64,000 bases of DNA from Marinobacter salexigens (GTDB taxonomy: Bacteria > Pseudomonadota > Gammaproteobacteria > Pseudomonadales > Oleiphilaceae): positions 132,740 to 196,739 of the forward strand of contig NZ_JAHKPV010000006.1 of NCBI RefSeq assembly GCF_018860765.1, written 5' to 3'. The notes under the pieces were generated by a model, which did not search any database, had not been told where the DNA came from, and saw only the letters and a program-made list of their open reading frames with translations. Numbering within the stretch: the first letter of the stretch is position 1; every line of letters starts with the position of its first letter. Made by a program: the position numbers and the translations under genes. Below, in pieces: positions 9,611-18,494 of this stretch.

Positions 9611-10369
9611 ATGAGCACGAAATGGCTGAAAACTCTGGGTACAGGTCTAGCACTTACCGTAGCAGCGAGCGCTGTCAGCGCTGAAACCCTGCGCATAGCT
9701 ACCGACCCCAGCTTTGTTCCATTCGAGATGTTGGATCAAGAAACCGGTGAGATGATTGGGTTTGATATGGAGATCATCGCCGAAGTCGCCCAGCGCGCAG
9801 GCTTTGACTACAACATCAACACCATGGACTTCAACGGCATCATCCCAGCACTACAGACAGGCAACGTGGATATTGCCATTGCTGGTATCACCATCACTGA
9901 AGCACGTGAAAAAATCGTTGATTTCTCCGACCCGTACTACGATTCCGGTCTGCGGATTTTGGTTCGCCAAGACAACAACGACGTAACCGAAATCTCTGAC
10001 CTTGAAGGCCTAAAGGTTGGCTCCAAAATCGGCAGCACCAGTTACGACTTCCTGAAGAAAAATCTGGATAAAAACGACGGTGTAACGCCATACCCGGGCA
10101 GCTCGGATATGTACATGGCGCTGATGTCCCGCTCTGTAGATGCCGTGTTCTACGACTCCCCGAACGTGGGCTATTTTGCGCGTACCAAGGGTGAAGGCAA
10201 AGTCAAAACCGTTGGCAAGTTATACGAAGGCCAGCAGTACGGCATCGCGCTGAAGGACGGCAGTGAGTGGGTGGACGAAGTTAATGAAGCCCTTGCCGAA
10301 ATGAAAGAAGACGGAACCTACAAAAACATCTATGAAAAGTGGTTCGGCCCGCTGCCTGAAGGCAAGTAA
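9611..10369 (+). CDS. amino-acid ABC transporter, periplasmic binding protein
   Basis: Substrate-binding protein of the polar amino acid (PAAT, GlnH/HisJ) family, 252 residues. Residues 1-24 form a Sec signal peptide ending AVSA before ETLRIATDP. The family pattern follows: FVPFEMLD, GFDMEIIAEVA, MDFNGIIPALQTGNVDIAIAG and DFSDPYYDSG. The sequence is closest in character to glutamine-binding proteins, but the ligand is not certain. A good AAGGAG site precedes the ATG. Next come a single permease and an ATPase, the GlnHPQ arrangement. The first gene of such an operon is usually the most highly expressed. Confidence 0.92.
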   Translation: MSTKWLKTLGTGLALTVAASAVSAETLRIATDPSFVPFEMLDQETGEMIGFDMEIIAEVAQRAGFDYNINTMDFNGIIPALQTGNVDIAIAGITITEAREKIVDFSDPYYDSGLRILVRQDNNDVTEISDLEGLKVGSKIGSTSYDFLKKNLDKNDGVTPYPGSSDMYMALMSRSVDAVFYDSPNVGYFARTKGEGKVKTVGKLYEGQQYGIALKDGSEWVDEVNEALAEMKEDGTYKNIYEKWFGPLPEGK

Positions 10370-10462
10370 AGGCTGAAGGGCCGCTAGGCCTATTCCTATC
10401 ATAGCGCCGGGAGCTAATTAGCCCCGGCGACTTCTGACGCCAACCCTGCGGAGACGCACACT

Positions 10463-11134
10463 GTGGATTCCCAGTTCCAATTTGACTGGCAGGCAGCCAT
10501 AGACTCCATCCCTTTTCTGATAAAAGGGATACCCTACACTCTGATGATTTCTTTTGGCGGCCTGATGATCGGCTTTGCCTTGGGCATCATATTTGGCTTG
10601 CTGAGCATTAACAAAAAGTGGTTTTTGAGATGGCCCGCAACGGCCTATATCGAAATCTTTCGTGGTACCCCTATTCTCGTTCAGGTTTTGTTTATCTTCT
10701 ACGGTTTGCCGGATTTGATCGGTGGCCCTATTGACCCCCTAACCGCGGGTATTGCCGCCATTGCGCTGAATTCGGGCGCATACATTTCCGAAGTTGTGCG
10801 CGGTGGCGTTCAGTCCATCGACAAAGGCCAATCGGAAGCCGGGCTTTCTTTGGGCTTGTCTCGCACCCAAACATTCTGGTCTATCATTTGGCCGCAAGCC
10901 TTCCGGCGTATGATTCCGCCCCTTGGTAACCAAGCCATCGTCAGTATCAAGGACACCTCGCTGTTCTCGGTTATTGGTGTGGGCGAACTTGTTCGCCAGG
11001 GTCAGGTTTATATTGCCAGTACCTTCACCGCCTTTGAGGTGTATTTTGTGGTCGCGATTATGTATCTGGCCATCACCCTCTCACTGTCCCTGATTCTCCG
11101 CCTGGTTGAACGGCGCGGACTGGCCTCTGTCTGA
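10463..11134 (+). CDS. amino-acid ABC transporter, permease
   Basis: Inner-membrane subunit of the PAAT importer, 223 residues, with about five hydrophobic segments beginning near residues 15-45. The HisM/GlnP family pattern TPILVQ-like stretch GTPILVQVLFIFYGLP and the ATPase-coupling EAA loop (GQSEAGLSLGLSRTQTFWSIIWPQA split around residues 120-150) are visible. The start is a GTG at 10463 with a GGAG site 9 nt upstream; no ATG fits better. It probably works as a homodimer because only one permease gene is present. Confidence 0.93.
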   Translation: MDSQFQFDWQAAIDSIPFLIKGIPYTLMISFGGLMIGFALGIIFGLLSINKKWFLRWPATAYIEIFRGTPILVQVLFIFYGLPDLIGGPIDPLTAGIAAIALNSGAYISEVVRGGVQSIDKGQSEAGLSLGLSRTQTFWSIIWPQAFRRMIPPLGNQAIVSIKDTSLFSVIGVGELVRQGQVYIASTFTAFEVYFVVAIMYLAITLSLSLILRLVERRGLASV

Positions 11135-11147
11135 AGGAACCTGATAC

Positions 11148-11894
11148 ATGACTCATATCGTACAAATGAAGGGCATGAACAAGTACTTCGGCAAATTGCA
11201 TGTCCTTAAAGATATCGATTTATCCGTAGAACAGGGCGAAGTGGTCGTTATTATCGGCGCCAGTGGCTCCGGAAAATCCACCTTAATTCGCTGTGTGAAC
11301 GGGTTGGAAGAATTCGAATCTGGCCAATTAGAGGTTGAAGGTCAAAAACTTGCACCAAAGGGCGGAAACCAAGAAGCCCTTTCGAACATTCGCAAAGAAG
11401 TAGGCATGGTATTCCAGCAGTTCAATCTGTTCCCTCACCTTACGGTGAAGAAGAACATTATGCTGGCGCCACAGAAAGTCAAAAACACGCCACAGACGGT
11501 GGCAAATGCGACAGCAGAGCGCCTGCTGGAACGGGTAGGTATTGGCAGCCAAGCCGACAAGTACCCCACCCATCTCTCCGGTGGCCAGCAACAACGGGTT
11601 GCCATTGCTCGTGCCCTAGCCATGGAACCGCGCTTAATGCTGTTTGATGAGCCCACGTCAGCACTGGACCCTGAAATGATCGGCGAAGTGCTCGATGTCA
11701 TGCGGGAACTGGCAAGAGAAGGTATGACCATGATGGTGGTCACCCACGAAATGGGCTTCGCTCGGGAAGTGGCCGACCGGGTGATCTACATTCACGAAGG
11801 TCAGATTGTGGAGCAAGGTAAGCCGGATGACGTGTTCGACAACCCTCAGAATGAGCGCACTCAGGCGTTTCTCTCGCGGGTGCTGGCGCACTGA
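11148..11894 (+). CDS. amino-acid ABC transporter, ATPase
   Basis: ATP-binding subunit, 248 residues, of the GlnQ/HisP type. It has Walker [10 protein letters not shown] (37-45), the Q-loop FQQFNLFPH, the ABC signature LSGGQQQR (143-150), Walker B LMLFDEP (163-169) and the H-loop VTHEMGFA. It starts 13 nt after the permease gene, and the operon ends at a good intrinsic terminator at 11931. The import partner genes are the two upstream. Confidence 0.96.
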   Translation: MTHIVQMKGMNKYFGKLHVLKDIDLSVEQGEVVVIIGASGSGKSTLIRCVNGLEEFESGQLEVEGQKLAPKGGNQEALSNIRKEVGMVFQQFNLFPHLTVKKNIMLAPQKVKNTPQTVANATAERLLERVGIGSQADKYPTHLSGGQQQRVAIARALAMEPRLMLFDEPTSALDPEMIGEVLDVMRELAREGMTMMVVTHEMGFAREVADRVIYIHEGQIVEQGKPDDVFDNPQNERTQAFLSRVLAH

Positions 11895-11930
11895 TAGGCT
11901 GCTGGGTTACCACTGTCAGGTTTTGATATC

Positions 11931-11956
11931 GCCCCTTCACAGGGGCTTTATTTCTT
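11931..11956 (+). terminator. intrinsic terminator of ABC operon
   Basis: Stem GCCCC/GGGGC with loop TTCACA, followed at once by TTTATTTCTT, 36 nt after the ATPase stop codon. This is a standard rho-independent terminator on the plus strand. Confidence 0.8.
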
Positions 11957-12000
11957 AATTTAATATTAAAACCAAGAGCATAATTCAGGATAACAGCGTC

Positions 12001-12981
12001 GTGATCAAAAACTACGGCATCCTTTTATTACCGGAGTTCAGCAATCTATGCTTTTCTAACCTCATAGAGCCGCTCCGGGCCGCCAATGACTTATCTGACC
12101 AGCCGGTCGCCAAGTGGCACTTGTTTTCTCTTAATGGTCACAGTGTTTCAAGCACCAGCGGCCTGACATTTCCAGTTAACAAAGGCATCTCCGACATTCC
12201 GGACACGGCTCCGCTGGACATTCTGTTTGTTCTCGCCAGTTACAACTACAAATCTTACATCACGCCTGAGCTGATTCACCAACTCAAGAAACTGAAGCCC
12301 TATGCCAAACAAATCGCCGGTTTGGATGCGGGGTCGTTTGCCCTCGCCAGAGCAGGCCTGTTAAGCGGCTACCGGGCAACCATTCACTGGGCAGAGCTTG
12401 AAGTGTTCCAGGAAACCTTCCCTGAGATCAAAGTGTGTGCCGACCGTTACGTTATTGACCGAGACAGAATCACTACCGGGGGCGCCAGCACGTCGATGGA
12501 TCTGATACTGGAAGTGATTCGCCGGCACCACGGCGAGCAACTGGCGATCGAGGTTGCTGAGTTCCTGATTTTTGATATTGAGCGTCCTGGCAGCAGCCAG
12601 CAACGGGAATTTACTTCCGCACGGCTCAGTATGCGAGCACCACGCCTGGCCAAAGCGGTTAAAGTTATGGAGGCCAATATTGAAACGCCGCTGGCCATCT
12701 CGGACCTGGCACTGCAAGTGGGTACGTCACAGCGACAACTGGAACGGGAATTTCGCAATATTCTAGAAACAACACCAGCCCGCTATTATATTTTTCTGCG
12801 CGCGGCTGCAGCCCGGCGATTATTGCGGGAAACGAATTTCAGCATTACTCAAATTTCTGTGCGCACTGGCTTTAACTCGTCTGCTGCACTCATACGAAAT
12901 TACCGCTCCACCTATAACTGCACACCGTCAGCCGATCGTAAGCTGCATAAACTACGTACAACGCCCCCTGTCGAATTATAA
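12001..12981 (+). CDS. GATase1-AraC (GlxA-type) transcriptional regulator
   Basis: A 326-residue regulator with an N-terminal DJ-1/PfpI-like domain (about 1-175) and a C-terminal AraC double helix-turn-helix (about 215-315). The nucleophile elbow reads GLDAGSFALARAGLL, without the catalytic cysteine, as expected for sensing members of this family. Relatives such as GbdR, CdhR and SouR control breakdown of glycine betaine, carnitine and sarcosine in pseudomonads. That fits the facing cluster at 13037-20593, which it probably controls. The start is GTG at 12001, with little visible Shine-Dalgarno sequence. The effector is inferred only from the neighbours. Confidence 0.88.
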   Translation: MIKNYGILLLPEFSNLCFSNLIEPLRAANDLSDQPVAKWHLFSLNGHSVSSTSGLTFPVNKGISDIPDTAPLDILFVLASYNYKSYITPELIHQLKKLKPYAKQIAGLDAGSFALARAGLLSGYRATIHWAELEVFQETFPEIKVCADRYVIDRDRITTGGASTSMDLILEVIRRHHGEQLAIEVAEFLIFDIERPGSSQQREFTSARLSMRAPRLAKAVKVMEANIETPLAISDLALQVGTSQRQLEREFRNILETTPARYYIFLRAAAARRLLRETNFSITQISVRTGFNSSAALIRNYRSTYNCTPSADRKLHKLRTTPPVEL

Positions 12982-12984
12982 AAA

Positions 12985-13000
12985 AGCCCCCGAGGGGGCT
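12985..13000 (-). terminator. terminator for the leftward catabolic operon
   Basis: Stem AGCCCC/GGGGCT closed by a CGAG loop. Read on the minus strand it is followed by TTTTTTATAA, a good U-tract. It ends the leftward operon whose last gene stops at 13037 and lies just past the convergent regulator stop. On the plus strand it lacks a T run. Confidence 0.75.
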
Positions 13001-13036
13001 AAAGTCATAAAACGTCTCAATTCAGCTCATTTCGTA

Positions 13037-14014
13037 TCAGGCAATTGTTAGCCCGGCCAGGCGCCCGCGAACAATCTCGGCCGCTTCCGACACAATACGC
13101 TTGACCAATTCGTCGACCGTTGGAATGTCATGGATCAAGCCCTGAGACATTCCTGCCCACCAAATCCCCTGCTCCATATCCCCTGTTTCCAGCACTATCG
13201 CCCCGCGCTTGCCTGCTACCAGTTCAGTCACATCCGAAAACTCGCTGCCTTCCCGCTGTTCAATGCGCGCCACTTCTTCTGCAACAGTATTACGATGCAC
13301 CCGCGCGGTGTTGCGGAATTTACGGAAAATAAGCTGGGTATCCCGCTCGCTACTCGCCACTAGCTTGTCTTTCAGGTTCTGATGCACCGGAGCCTCCACC
13401 GTGCATAAGAAGCGGGTACCCATGCTCATGCCCTCAGCACCCATTGCCAGAGCTGCGACCAAACCACGGGCATCACTAAAGCCACCGCAGGCAACGACAG
13501 GAATGCTCAGCGCATCCACCGTGCTCGGCACCAACACCAGTGATGGAATATCATCTTCGCCCGGATGCCCAGCGGCCTCAAAACCGTCAATGATCACCGC
13601 ATCGCAACCAACCTCTTGCGCCTTCAGTGCATGGCGTACCGAGGTGCATTTGTGGACCACTTTGATGCCGGCAGCCTTGAACGCCGCCATGAATGGCTCA
13701 GGGCTGCGCCCCGCGGTTTCGACAAATTTGACGCCAGAATCAATGATGACCTGTGCGTACTCCGCATAGGGGGGTGGTGTAAGCGTGGGCAAAATTGTGA
13801 GATTTACGCCAAACGGCTTGTTGGTCATTGCCTGAGTACGAACAATCTCTTGCGCCAAGGCCTCGGGCGTTGGTTGTGTCAGTGCGGTAAGAAACCCCAT
13901 CGCGCCCGCATTGGCAACTGCTGAAACCAGCTCTGCCGTTGACACTCGCTGCATCCCGCCCTGAAGGACGGGATGCTCAACTCCAAACAGCTCCGTAATC
14001 CGCGTTTTAAACAT
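13037..14014 (-). CDS. nitronate monooxygenase-family flavoprotein
   Basis: FMN TIM-barrel enzyme of the NMO/2-nitropropane dioxygenase family, 325 residues. Features are PVLQGGMQ near the N-terminus, GVNLTILPT, the catalytic-region GFEAAGHPGED, and the phosphate-binding glycines ACGGFSDARGLVAALAMGA with GTRF. Family members oxidise nitronates, but many have unknown natural substrates. It is the last gene of a leftward operon, one base after the BCCT gene stop, so it may act on an intermediate or side product of the same compound. The role in the pathway is not established. Confidence 0.85.
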   Translation of the reverse strand: MFKTRITELFGVEHPVLQGGMQRVSTAELVSAVANAGAMGFLTALTQPTPEALAQEIVRTQAMTNKPFGVNLTILPTLTPPPYAEYAQVIIDSGVKFVETAGRSPEPFMAAFKAAGIKVVHKCTSVRHALKAQEVGCDAVIIDGFEAAGHPGEDDIPSLVLVPSTVDALSIPVVACGGFSDARGLVAALAMGAEGMSMGTRFLCTVEAPVHQNLKDKLVASSERDTQLIFRKFRNTARVHRNTVAEEVARIEQREGSEFSDVTELVAGKRGAIVLETGDMEQGIWWAGMSQGLIHDIPTVDELVKRIVSEAAEIVRGRLAGLTIA

Positions 14015-14015
14015 G

Positions 14016-15638
14016 TTATTTCGCTCCTGCTAAAGGTTCTCTGACCCTGATTGGTGATGCTTTAACCACTACGCCCCTGCTCACCTGAGTCAGTGATGAC
14101 TGCAACTCCGGGTAATCCACGCGCAACCAGCGCAACAGTGAGACGAAGGACATAAACATCACCACCATTAAGGGCACGCCAACAACGAGGCTTGCGGTTT
14201 TTAGCGGCTCCAGTCCACCAGCATTCATCAACACCAGCCCTGCGGCTCCCAGCGCTACTGCCCAGAAAAACCGGTTGGCGACATTTGGCTCAATACCTTC
14301 ACCAAGGTTACGCGACGTTACCGAAGCCAATACATACGCGGACGAATCCACCGTTGTACCGGAGTACACAAAGCCCACCAGGATAAATAGCACCAAAATA
14401 ATATCGTAGAAGGGCAACTGCTCCAGAGTGCCTAAAATGGCAGCCGAAGGACCGTCACTGGCGATGGTCTCGATCACCGGAAAGGTGCCGTTCAGTTCGG
14501 CATGCATGGAAACGCTGCCAAACAGGACAAAGAATAAAATGCACCCAGCACTGCCGGCTCCCAGCACCGTCAGCCCGATATCACGGAAGGTACGGCCGCG
14601 GGATATACGAGCGATAAAAATACCCATATAAGGCCCCATTGCGACCCACCAGGCCCAGTAAAAAATGGTCCACCATTGCGGGAACATGCTTTCGGCCACT
14701 GGATCGGTGTAGAACGCCATGTGGGCGAACTCAGTGACCAGCAAACCCACGCTGTTGGTAAAGCTGTTCAGCATAAAGAAAGTCGGACCACCAATGAAAA
14801 TCATGGCGCAGAGGATACTCAGAGCATAAAGATTGATCTGGCTTAAGCGCTGAATACCGCGTTTTAATCCCAGCACCACTGAGGTGACAAAAATGACAAC
14901 CCAAATCAGCACAACTCCAATGTCAACATTGAAGGTGTGTTCGATACCAAACAAACGACTAACGGCTTCTGCCAGCATTGGCGTGCCCGAAGCCAACACA
15001 GTACCAATGCCTCCGACCAAGCCAAAAACCATCACAATATCAATTACCTTGCCCGCAAGACCGTTGGCATTTTTATCGCCAATGAGACCCGCGCAGCCCG
15101 CACTTAAGCGCAACTGCGATTGCTTACGGTTATAGAACGCATAGCCTATAGGGAAAGCCGTCAGACAATAAAACGCCCAAGCTAACGGCCCCCAGTGGAA
15201 CATGCCGTACATCGCAGCGTAGTCAGCCGCCGCATCACTTTTTGGCTCCAGACCAAAAGGTGGCGCAGTAAAATAGTAGGTCCATTCAATGGACGACCAG
15301 AAAATCAGCGACGTGCCTATACCGGAGCAAAAGAACATGACGATCCAGCTAAGCCTCGAGAATTCCGGCTTGGCATCCGGTCCACCGAGCCGAACCTGGT
15401 TGTAACGCCCCAGTGAGAGCCATAACACCGCACCGAAGAAAAACGCTCCGGCCCAGATATAGGCGAACCCCAGTTGATTGGTGACAAACTCAAACGCAAC
15501 CTTGATCGCTGCTTGCGTCTGACTTTCGAACACGATCATCACGATGATAACGGCGGTAACAATAATGCATGCAGGCCAGAAGATATGGCGATCTATCTGG
15601 GCCTCCTGTTTTTTAACCACGTTTGTTGTTGATTTCAT
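14016..15638 (-). CDS. BCCT-family betaine/carnitine/choline transporter
   Basis: Inner-membrane carrier of 540 residues with about 12 hydrophobic segments. The BCCT signature is plain: WTIFYWAWWVAMGP then YMGIFIARISRGRTFRD. The N-terminal part includes PPFGLEP and MFHWGPLAWAFY, which recall CaiT-like members. By eye a Met sits where CaiT has the Met linked to sodium-independent exchange (YMGIF against QMSIF in CaiT). The neighbouring CaiD-like hydratases and acyl-CoA dehydrogenase suggest uptake of carnitine, butyrobetaine, crotonobetaine or DMSP. The exact substrate cannot be read from the sequence. Confidence 0.9.
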   Translation of the reverse strand: MKSTTNVVKKQEAQIDRHIFWPACIIVTAVIIVMIVFESQTQAAIKVAFEFVTNQLGFAYIWAGAFFFGAVLWLSLGRYNQVRLGGPDAKPEFSRLSWIVMFFCSGIGTSLIFWSSIEWTYYFTAPPFGLEPKSDAAADYAAMYGMFHWGPLAWAFYCLTAFPIGYAFYNRKQSQLRLSAGCAGLIGDKNANGLAGKVIDIVMVFGLVGGIGTVLASGTPMLAEAVSRLFGIEHTFNVDIGVVLIWVVIFVTSVVLGLKRGIQRLSQINLYALSILCAMIFIGGPTFFMLNSFTNSVGLLVTEFAHMAFYTDPVAESMFPQWWTIFYWAWWVAMGPYMGIFIARISRGRTFRDIGLTVLGAGSAGCILFFVLFGSVSMHAELNGTFPVIETIASDGPSAAILGTLEQLPFYDIILVLFILVGFVYSGTTVDSSAYVLASVTSRNLGEGIEPNVANRFFWAVALGAAGLVLMNAGGLEPLKTASLVVGVPLMVVMFMSFVSLLRWLRVDYPELQSSLTQVSRGVVVKASPIRVREPLAGAK

Positions 15639-15707
15639 TATTAAATGCCTCTATTCGACCTATTTATTATTAGAAGATCTAAAGCTTGCTTTGGGCAATA
15701 ATCGTTT

Positions 15708-16865
15708 TTACGCCTGAGCCCTCAACAGTTCCTTGGAAATGATGTGGCGCTGAATTTCCGACGTACCTTCCCAGATTCGCTCGATTCGGGCATTTCGCCA
15801 CAACCGCTCCACAGTCGTTTCATTCATTAGCCCCATACCACCGTAGATTTGTACCGCCTCATCGGTCACACGCCCCAGCATTTCGCTGGCATAGAGTTTT
15901 GCCATGCCGGCATCGCCATCGGTCATCGTGCCCTGATCCATCTTCCAGGCGGCATGCAACGTCATCAACTCGGCCGCCCGAATCTCAGTGACCATGTCTG
16001 CCAGCTTGAACGAAATACCCTGATTGGAACCGATTGCTTTACCAAATTGTTTTCTGTCGGCGGCCCATTGCGTTGCAAGCGCCTGCGCACGCTGAGCTTG
16101 GCCAACGCAGTGAGCAGCCACCATGACCCGTCCCGCAGTCAGCCAGGCATTGGCCACATCCCAGCCTTTACCCACGTCACCCAGAACTTTGGACTCATGT
16201 ACCCGGCAATCATCAAAAAACATTTCATACTGGTGATAACCACGGTTACTGACGCAGATGGGGCCACGGCGGACGGTGAAACCCGGGGTGCCCTTATCCA
16301 CCAGAAACGAGGTAACCTGATTACGGGGACGTCCTGACGAGTTATCAGTACCGGTAACCGCAAACACAATCGCAAAGTCGGCTTCGCCAGCATGGCTTAT
16401 AAAATGCTTGCCGCCATTGATCACGAAGCTGTCGCCGTCCTTGCGCGCACGGGTGGTGATACCCGCTGCATCAGAACCCGCACCTGGCTCAGTCAGAGCG
16501 AAACAGTCCGCCTTCTCGCCGCGAACGCACGGCATTAGGTAATCGTTAATCTGCTCCCCTCTGCATGCCATCAGGATATTGCTTGGACGCGCGACAAACA
16601 CCTGCAGCGCCCACGAGACTTTAGCCAACTCCCGCTCAATCAGAGCCTGGGAAACGTGATCAATACCCAGTCCTCCCACTGATTCGGGCATATTAAACGC
16701 ATACAGGCCGGCCTCCAGCGCCTTTTGAGTGATGGTCGTAGCGAGCTCCGGGCTTACCTCGCCGCTGGCTTCAACGGCATCTTCGTGTGGCAACAGTTCT
16801 TTTTCGACAAAAGCTGCTGTTGTGCTTACCAGCATGCTTTGTTCTTCGGTCAACTGAAAATCCAT
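15708..16865 (-). CDS. acyl-CoA dehydrogenase
   Basis: FAD-dependent dehydrogenase of 385 residues that introduces a 2,3-double bond into an acyl-CoA. Features are FALTEPGAGSDAAG (FAD/substrate loop), the later QIYGGMGLMNE and RIWEGTSEIQR, in which the Glu is at the usual catalytic-base position. ATG 16865 (MDFQLTEEQ) is chosen because a GGGAGA site precedes it and homologues start there; a longer in-frame form would begin inside the upstream hydratase gene. In this operon it could oxidise a butyrobetainyl-like CoA ester, analogous to CaiA acting in reverse. Electron transfer would need ETF, which is not in view. Confidence 0.92.
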   Translation of the reverse strand: MDFQLTEEQSMLVSTTAAFVEKELLPHEDAVEASGEVSPELATTITQKALEAGLYAFNMPESVGGLGIDHVSQALIERELAKVSWALQVFVARPSNILMACRGEQINDYLMPCVRGEKADCFALTEPGAGSDAAGITTRARKDGDSFVINGGKHFISHAGEADFAIVFAVTGTDNSSGRPRNQVTSFLVDKGTPGFTVRRGPICVSNRGYHQYEMFFDDCRVHESKVLGDVGKGWDVANAWLTAGRVMVAAHCVGQAQRAQALATQWAADRKQFGKAIGSNQGISFKLADMVTEIRAAELMTLHAAWKMDQGTMTDGDAGMAKLYASEMLGRVTDEAVQIYGGMGLMNETTVERLWRNARIERIWEGTSEIQRHIISKELLRAQA

Positions 16866-16888
16866 AGTCTTCTCCCAATCAGATATTG

Positions 16889-17671
16889 TTATTGTCCAGT
16901 CCACTCAGGGGCTCGCCCTTCAAGAAACGCTTTGGCGCCCTCTTGAGCATCTTTGCTGTCGAGCATAGCCATGAATGCCGGCCACTCTTTTGCCCGCAGG
17001 GCCGCATAACTTTCAGCGAAGGTCAGACCTTCTGTTAGCTCGATCGCTTCCTTGATGGCCGCCAAAGAAAGTGGTGCAGCCTTGATCAGCTCATGTGCCA
17101 ACTCACGGGCGGCGGACATGGCCTCGCCCTTGGGCACAACGGTGTTAACCAAGCCAAGGTCCATAAGCTCTTGGGCGGATAAACGCTGTGCAGTCATCAG
17201 AATGGAAAAGGCCTTTTGTCGCGGCAGCAATTTTGGCAGCAAGAAGGTAGCCACATCTGGAGCAACCCCCAGTTGCGCCTCCGGCAACCAGAACTGCGCG
17301 GACTCGTCGGCCACAACAAAGTCTGAACGCAGCAGCATTTCGAAGCCGGCACCGATGGCGTAACCATTAACCGCACAAATCACCGGCTTGTTCAGGTTCG
17401 GCAGTTCAATAAAGCCGCCGAAACCACCTTCACCAAAATCGCCGATGAACTCTTCCCCTTCGGCGACCGAGCTCAAGTCCCAACCACCACAGAAAAACTT
17501 CTCCCCGGCACCGGTAAGAATGGCCACCCGTAGCGAGGGGTCATCACGGAACTCCGCGAACAACTTGCCCATATCACGACTCAGCTCGGCGCTGACAGCA
17601 TTGCCTTTGGGTTTATCCAGAGTGATTTCGAAAATTTCGCCATTACGCACAGCGTGCAGATATTCGGACAT
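16889..17671 (-). CDS. CaiD-like enoyl-CoA hydratase, copy 1
   Basis: Crotonase-fold enzyme of 260 residues, clearly similar by eye to E. coli CaiD (crotonobetainyl-CoA hydratase): it begins MSEYLHAVRNGEIFEITLDK and carries the stretches RDDPSLRVAILTGAGEKFF and NLNKPVICAVNGYAIGAGFE. The oxyanion-hole residues lie in FFCGGWDL and the NGYAIGAGFE loop. In the region that often carries catalytic acids it reads FWLPEAQLGVAPD. A second copy follows upstream at 17712, and the two share most residues, which points to an old duplication. It probably hydrates the double bond made by the adjacent dehydrogenase; hydratase or isomerase activity on another CoA ester is also possible. Confidence 0.88.
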   Translation of the reverse strand: MSEYLHAVRNGEIFEITLDKPKGNAVSAELSRDMGKLFAEFRDDPSLRVAILTGAGEKFFCGGWDLSSVAEGEEFIGDFGEGGFGGFIELPNLNKPVICAVNGYAIGAGFEMLLRSDFVVADESAQFWLPEAQLGVAPDVATFLLPKLLPRQKAFSILMTAQRLSAQELMDLGLVNTVVPKGEAMSAARELAHELIKAAPLSLAAIKEAIELTEGLTFAESYAALRAKEWPAFMAMLDSKDAQEGAKAFLEGRAPEWTGQ

Positions 17672-17711
17672 CGGTATATTCCTTTCTTGTTCTGAATTTG
17701 GAAATCGCTAT

Positions 17712-18494
17712 TTATTCGCCAACCCAGCGGGGCTCCCGGCCCTCGCCAAATGCTTTGGCTCCTTCCATCGAGTCATCGCTTTCCAGCATGGTTTTGAACG
17801 CCGGCCAGGTGTCTGTGCGCAAGCGCTCATAACATTCCGCAAAAGTGCTGGTTTCGGTACTGTTGACCACCTCTTTGATCGCTGCCAGCGACAAGGGGGC
17901 AGCTTTCAACAAGCTCTCAGCCAGCGCCCGCGCTGCGCTCATCAACTCCGATCCCGGCACAACCTGATTCACCAAGCCCCAGGCAGCCATTCGCTGGGCC
18001 GAAAACCGGCGCCCGGTCATCAGCACTTCCATCGCCCGTTGCCGGGTCAGTAGTTTGGGCAACATAAAGGTGCCAATATCCGGTGCAATGCCGATACGCA
18101 CTTCCGGCAGCAAAAACTCGGCGTGCTCAGCCGCCACCACAAAATCAGCCCGCATCAGCATTTCAAATCCGGCGCCGACCGCCATACCATTCACCGCACA
18201 AATCACCGGCTTGTTGAGGTCTTTCATTTCGGGGAAACCGGCAAAGCCACCGTCACCAAAATCGCCTATGTATTCCTCGCCCTCGGCGACCGCATTCAGA
18301 TCCCAGCCCGCAGAATAAAAGCGATCACCCGCACCGGTCATGATGGCAACCCGCAATTCCGGATTATCGCGAAATTCTGCAAAGACGCGTCCCAGCTCAA
18401 GGCTAAGGGGGATATCAATGGTGTTGGCTTTAGGGCGGTTAAGGGTAATCTCAAGCACAGCCCCACGACGCTCCAGCTCTAGAAATTCACTCAT
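17712..18494 (-). CDS. CaiD-like enoyl-CoA hydratase, copy 2
   Basis: Paralogue of the gene at 16889, also 260 residues, with the same blocks: EITLNRPKANTID, DRFYSAGWDLNAVAEGEEY, DLNKPVICAVNGMAVGAGFE and FLLPEVRIGIAPD. The SAGWDL form is closer to CaiD than copy 1, which has CGGWDL. Its start overlaps the stop of the acyl-CoA synthetase gene by four bases (ATGA), so the two are translationally coupled. Two hydratases in one operon suggest two successive enoyl-CoA intermediates or a hydratase plus an isomerase. Confidence 0.88.
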   Translation of the reverse strand: MSEFLELERRGAVLEITLNRPKANTIDIPLSLELGRVFAEFRDNPELRVAIMTGAGDRFYSAGWDLNAVAEGEEYIGDFGDGGFAGFPEMKDLNKPVICAVNGMAVGAGFEMLMRADFVVAAEHAEFLLPEVRIGIAPDIGTFMLPKLLTRQRAMEVLMTGRRFSAQRMAAWGLVNQVVPGSELMSAARALAESLLKAAPLSLAAIKEVVNSTETSTFAECYERLRTDTWPAFKTMLESDDSMEGAKAFGEGREPRWVGE

